Assembly (NCBI RefSeq): GCF_000717475.1
Contig: NZ_JPIK01000013.1
Span: 62,001 to 126,000, forward strand
Length of the DNA stretch: 64,000 nt
Source of the DNA: Desulfonatronum thiodismutans
GTDB taxonomy: Bacteria > Desulfobacterota > Desulfovibrionia > Desulfovibrionales > Desulfonatronaceae
Direction of reading: 5' to 3'
Part shown: in pieces, positions 61,674 through 64,000 of the stretch
How the letters are laid out: each line of letters starts with the position of its first letter
How positions within the stretch are numbered: the first letter of the stretch is position 1
Notes under the pieces: generated by a model
What the model was told of the DNA's origin: nothing
The model's database searches: none
What the model saw: only the letters and a program-made list of their open reading frames with translations
Program-made: the position numbers and the translations under genes

Positions 61674-62531
61674 CTACCGTTCTCCCACCAGCCAGCGCCA
61701 GTACCAGGACTTTTGCCACAACGGATTGCGTTTACGTTGGATGCGGACGTTCCGGGATCGCTCCAGAGCCACTTCCCAGCGAAAGCGCAGGAACATCCGG
61801 CTGTGCCCGGCGTCTCCGCCGTACTGCTTCATTTCCTGTTCCTTGCGGGCGTCGATGGGCGTGTTGTGAGACAGGTCGCGCTCCAGTCCGTGATAGGCAG
61901 CGCCCCTGTCAATGTCGATGCGAGGGATGCAGGTTATTCTTTTGGGAAGATAGCGTTGCCTGGATCCGTGATATTTTTGGAATTTGACGAACCGATAGTC
62001 CTCGGCACCGTAATGACCGCAGAACTCCTCGTCATATCCGTAAAGCCTAAGAAATCTGGCCCGGGAAAGAAGAAAAATATTTGAGTGGCCTTTGTGCAGC
62101 CGACCAGTAGTCGGGCAGGTACGGTAGATTTTAAAAAAATCACGGCCGCATTGGGGCTGGCGGAGCATGTAGGACAATGTCGCTTCTGGGAATTCGTGAT
62201 CGATGTCCGTGAGCAGCACTTTGTCTGACGCGGCATACACCATGCCTAGATTCCGCGCGCCGCCTTGATTCCAGGGAATGTCGTCCACAATGCGCAGCCA
62301 CGTCAGATTGAGGTCCAGTTCCGGTAGAGGGAATTGCAGGGGGGAGCAGTCATCCACCACCACGAACTGCACCCTGTCCAGGACTTCCGGGGCATATTGC
62401 GCATACCGCTCCAGCAGGTCGAGGACAGAGTCCGGTTTTTTTTGGTCCAGGTAGAAATGCGTTACGTAGCTCAGGCCGATATGCGAATTGTCGACCACTT
62501 GTCTGGCCTGCTTGATCAAAACGTTGCTCAT
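61674..62531 (-). CDS. GT-A family glycosyltransferase, galactosyltransferase-like C-terminus
   Basis: Protein of 285 residues. FVVVDDCSPLQFPLPE, WNQGGARNLGMVYA, LLTDIDHEFP (DxD) and YGAEDYRFVKFQ (GxED motif of the Glyco_transf_7C/galactosyltransferase type) are visible. The start at 62531 is one of two; the frame extends to 62588, overlapping the deacetylase-like gene. Base composition is somewhat lower in GC than in the neighbours at 52-61 kb. Confidence 0.83.
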   Translation of the reverse strand: MSNVLIKQARQVVDNSHIGLSYVTHFYLDQKKPDSVLDLLERYAQYAPEVLDRVQFVVVDDCSPLQFPLPELDLNLTWLRIVDDIPWNQGGARNLGMVYAASDKVLLTDIDHEFPEATLSYMLRQPQCGRDFFKIYRTCPTTGRLHKGHSNIFLLSRARFLRLYGYDEEFCGHYGAEDYRFVKFQKYHGSRQRYLPKRITCIPRIDIDRGAAYHGLERDLSHNTPIDARKEQEMKQYGGDAGHSRMFLRFRWEVALERSRNVRIQRKRNPLWQKSWYWRWLVGER

Positions 62532-62545
62532 GGTGATATAACCGG

Positions 62546-63511
62546 TCACAATACAATATTTGCAGAGGGGGCTGCCAAAATTTTCCACGCGACATAGACA
62601 ATGGATGCCGCTGATGCAATCACAACCAAAGAAAAAGCCATGACCTTGGAAATTGTGCCATAGATCACTGAACTATGGAGGTATAAACAGTCCTTTCTGA
62701 AAAAAAAAGGAAAAAACTTAGCTAATTTTCGATTCATTCTAGCTCTCCGCAAGCGACGGCTGCCCAGGTCGACGCCTCCTGCCACGGCCTGTGTAATCGA
62801 AACGACCCGGACATCATCTTGCGCAGTGAGCCAAGCAAGCAGCGCGTCAAGCTCTCCAAACGACAGCTTTCCTTGCAGGGCATCGTGTTCGAGGAAATCG
62901 TAGATATGGAAAAGAACGACTATGACCGGCTGCGGATCCAACGACTTCCGAGCGATGATTATCGCATCCTGGAGCTGATCAAGTGAACATGTGAACGGGA
63001 CAAAGGACAATGCCGAGTCCTTCGGGGCCACGCCGCGGCAGTCTGCTGACAGGGTTGTGAAGTCAAGTTCCTCAAGGGCTGTCAGCGTTTCGTGATCGTA
63101 GGCATTCCAAGGCGGGACGAACACCTGGGGGCGAACACCCACGACCCTTTCAATGTATGACCTGGCAGTGGTCAGCTTTTCAAGCTGAACCGCTCGCCCA
63201 AGGCCGACAAACTCGCTCCTGCGATCAGGGTGCATTGATTGGTGCGTATGCCCATGCAGGGCAATGTCGATTATGCCGTCTTTGTGGCCTTGTCTGAGAA
63301 TGGCAGCTTTCTCTTCCTGAAGAGGAAGAAGTGCTTGTGGAGACGGGTTGAGCACATTTTGTGAAGCGATGAAAGGGATAACGCTTATGATCAATGGAGC
63401 ATCATGTTTTTTAAATACGGCAATTATCTTCTCTTCCATTTCTGTTGGACTGGAAGAAGAAAAATCATCGTATCTGAATATCACATGTACTGTTTTATGT
63501 TTATTTTTCAT
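62546..63511 (-). CDS. Polysaccharide deacetylase-like (DUF2334-type) protein with C-terminal membrane helix
   Basis: Protein of 321 residues with a NodB-like fold: FRYDDFSSSSPTEMEEKIIAVF (metal Asp pair), IALHGHTHQS (HxxxH), and VFVPPWNAYD. These are the metal-binding residues of the carbohydrate esterase 4/DUF2334 family. One hydrophobic helix lies near the C-terminus (about 290-312), so it may be a tail-anchored membrane protein. AAGG precedes the ATG. It belongs to the minus-strand glycosyltransferase series. Confidence 0.82.
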   Translation of the reverse strand: MKNKHKTVHVIFRYDDFSSSSPTEMEEKIIAVFKKHDAPLIISVIPFIASQNVLNPSPQALLPLQEEKAAILRQGHKDGIIDIALHGHTHQSMHPDRRSEFVGLGRAVQLEKLTTARSYIERVVGVRPQVFVPPWNAYDHETLTALEELDFTTLSADCRGVAPKDSALSFVPFTCSLDQLQDAIIIARKSLDPQPVIVVLFHIYDFLEHDALQGKLSFGELDALLAWLTAQDDVRVVSITQAVAGGVDLGSRRLRRARMNRKLAKFFPFFFRKDCLYLHSSVIYGTISKVMAFSLVVIASAASIVYVAWKILAAPSANIVL

Positions 63512-63598
63512 GACGATGGCCTTCTGAAAGGAACTGTTTTGACGTCAGGAGTACCAATTGGTTTCAGAAGGATTTATTGCAATGGGCATGCGAGCTGA

Positions 63599-64000
63599 CT
63601 ACGACAAACAGCTCTTGTTGTTCTGTCTGGTGCCTGCGTCTTGCACGACCCTTTGCATCAGTTCCTCCATCCTTTGACCCATCTGCTCCAGGGAGTATTG
63701 CTCCCGGACCATTGCCTGGGCGTTGTGCGTCATGGCCGCTCCAAGCTCGGGGTCACGCAGAACCCTCATGATCGCCGCGGCCAGGGCTTCCGGATCGCTG
63801 GGTGGGACGAGCAGTCCGGTGCGCTCGTTATCGACGATTTCCGGGATTCCACCGACGGCCGTGCCGACGAAGGGACACTGCGCGAACATGGCTTGCAGCC
63901 CGGCTTGAGGGATGCCTTCATTTTTCGTGCTGGCCAGAACGGCCATGTCCAGACCGCGATAAATCGGCCAGACATCTTCCTGGTGGCCGGGCAGGAGGAT
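63599..64000 (-). CDS. Family 4 glycosyltransferase, N-terminus outside the window
   Basis: The frame stays open from the stop at 63599 to base 64000 (134 residues visible), so only the C-terminal part of a GT4 enzyme is seen. LLPGHQEDVWPIYRGLD, SKNEGIPQAGLQAMFAQCP and GIPEIVDNERTGLLVPPSDP are the donor-domain motifs. It reads EGIP where many relatives have EGFG. It is the most upstream gene of the minus-strand series in the window, 87 bases before the deacetylase-like gene. Confidence 0.9.
   Translation of the reverse strand: MLLPGHQEDVWPIYRGLDMAVLASTKNEGIPQAGLQAMFAQCPFVGTAVGGIPEIVDNERTGLLVPPSDPEALAAAIMRVLRDPELGAAMTHNAQAMVREQYSLEQMGQRMEELMQRVVQDAGTRQNNKSCLS

Overview
The window is about 58-60% GC chromosomal DNA, densely coded on both strands. 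Its gene content points to a Deltaproteobacterium (Desulfobacterota), most likely a sulfate reducer of the Desulfovibrionales. The clues are hydrogenase maturation genes (hypA, hypB), SelA for selenocysteine, futalosine-route menaquinone synthesis (mqnE), a D. gigas-type ferredoxin, hrcA-grpE-dnaK with a CIRCE operator, and a Liv-type transporter operon carrying an acyl-CoA ligase. The genus is not proven by anything I can see. I found no tRNA, rRNA, CRISPR array, integrase or transposase gene.

Layout. 0-5.2 kb (minus): end of a lipoprotein gene, a terminator, then the heat-shock operon hrcA-grpE-dnaK. 5.3-7.2 kb (minus): two dTDP-rhamnose genes, rfbB-rfbD. 7.3-12.2 kb (minus): a signalling module with a three-PAS histidine kinase (one PAS closely resembles the FixL heme domain), a CheY-like receiver, an Hpt-REC-REC-GGEEF protein and an Hpt plus pseudo-receiver protein. 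12.2-19.7 kb (minus): CBS-ACT, livG, acyl-CoA ligase, livH, livM, livK, livF; the kinase starts 3 bases after livF. 20-21 kb (plus): hypA-hypB. 21-23.8 kb: a HAD phosphatase and an Slt70-like lytic transglycosylase, divergent. 24-25.3 kb (minus): an AT-rich, frameshifted glycosyltransferase, probably foreign. 25.3-30.4 kb (minus): rpsA-sppA-mqnE-lysC. 30.6-35.9 kb (minus): a second chaperone operon, cbpA-cbpM-clpB, plus a DUF1786-like gene. 36-44.3 kb: a zinc phospholipase-like protein, a U32 protein, two transporters and a large protein with degenerate GGDEF domains and TPRs. 44.3-45.3 kb: intergenic repeats around a ferredoxin gene. 45.3-48.8 kb (minus): MBL-fold protein-folC-selA. 49.1-51 kb (plus): greA-rlmD. 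51.2-64 kb: an envelope polysaccharide region with a sialidase-like protein, an LTA-synthase-like sulfatase, an O-antigen ligase-like protein, a methyltransferase, seven glycosyltransferases (one cut by the window edge) and a deacetylase-like protein.

Two themes stand out. First, the uptake/ligase operon runs almost directly into a phosphorelay with a c-di-GMP output and a predicted heme PAS sensor. Second, short iterated repeats (6-, 7-, 9- or 12-mers) recur both inside genes, in frame, and between genes as inverted arms. Separately, a composite palindromic element of about 180 bp and another of about 120 bp lie side by side at 44.35-44.70 kb.
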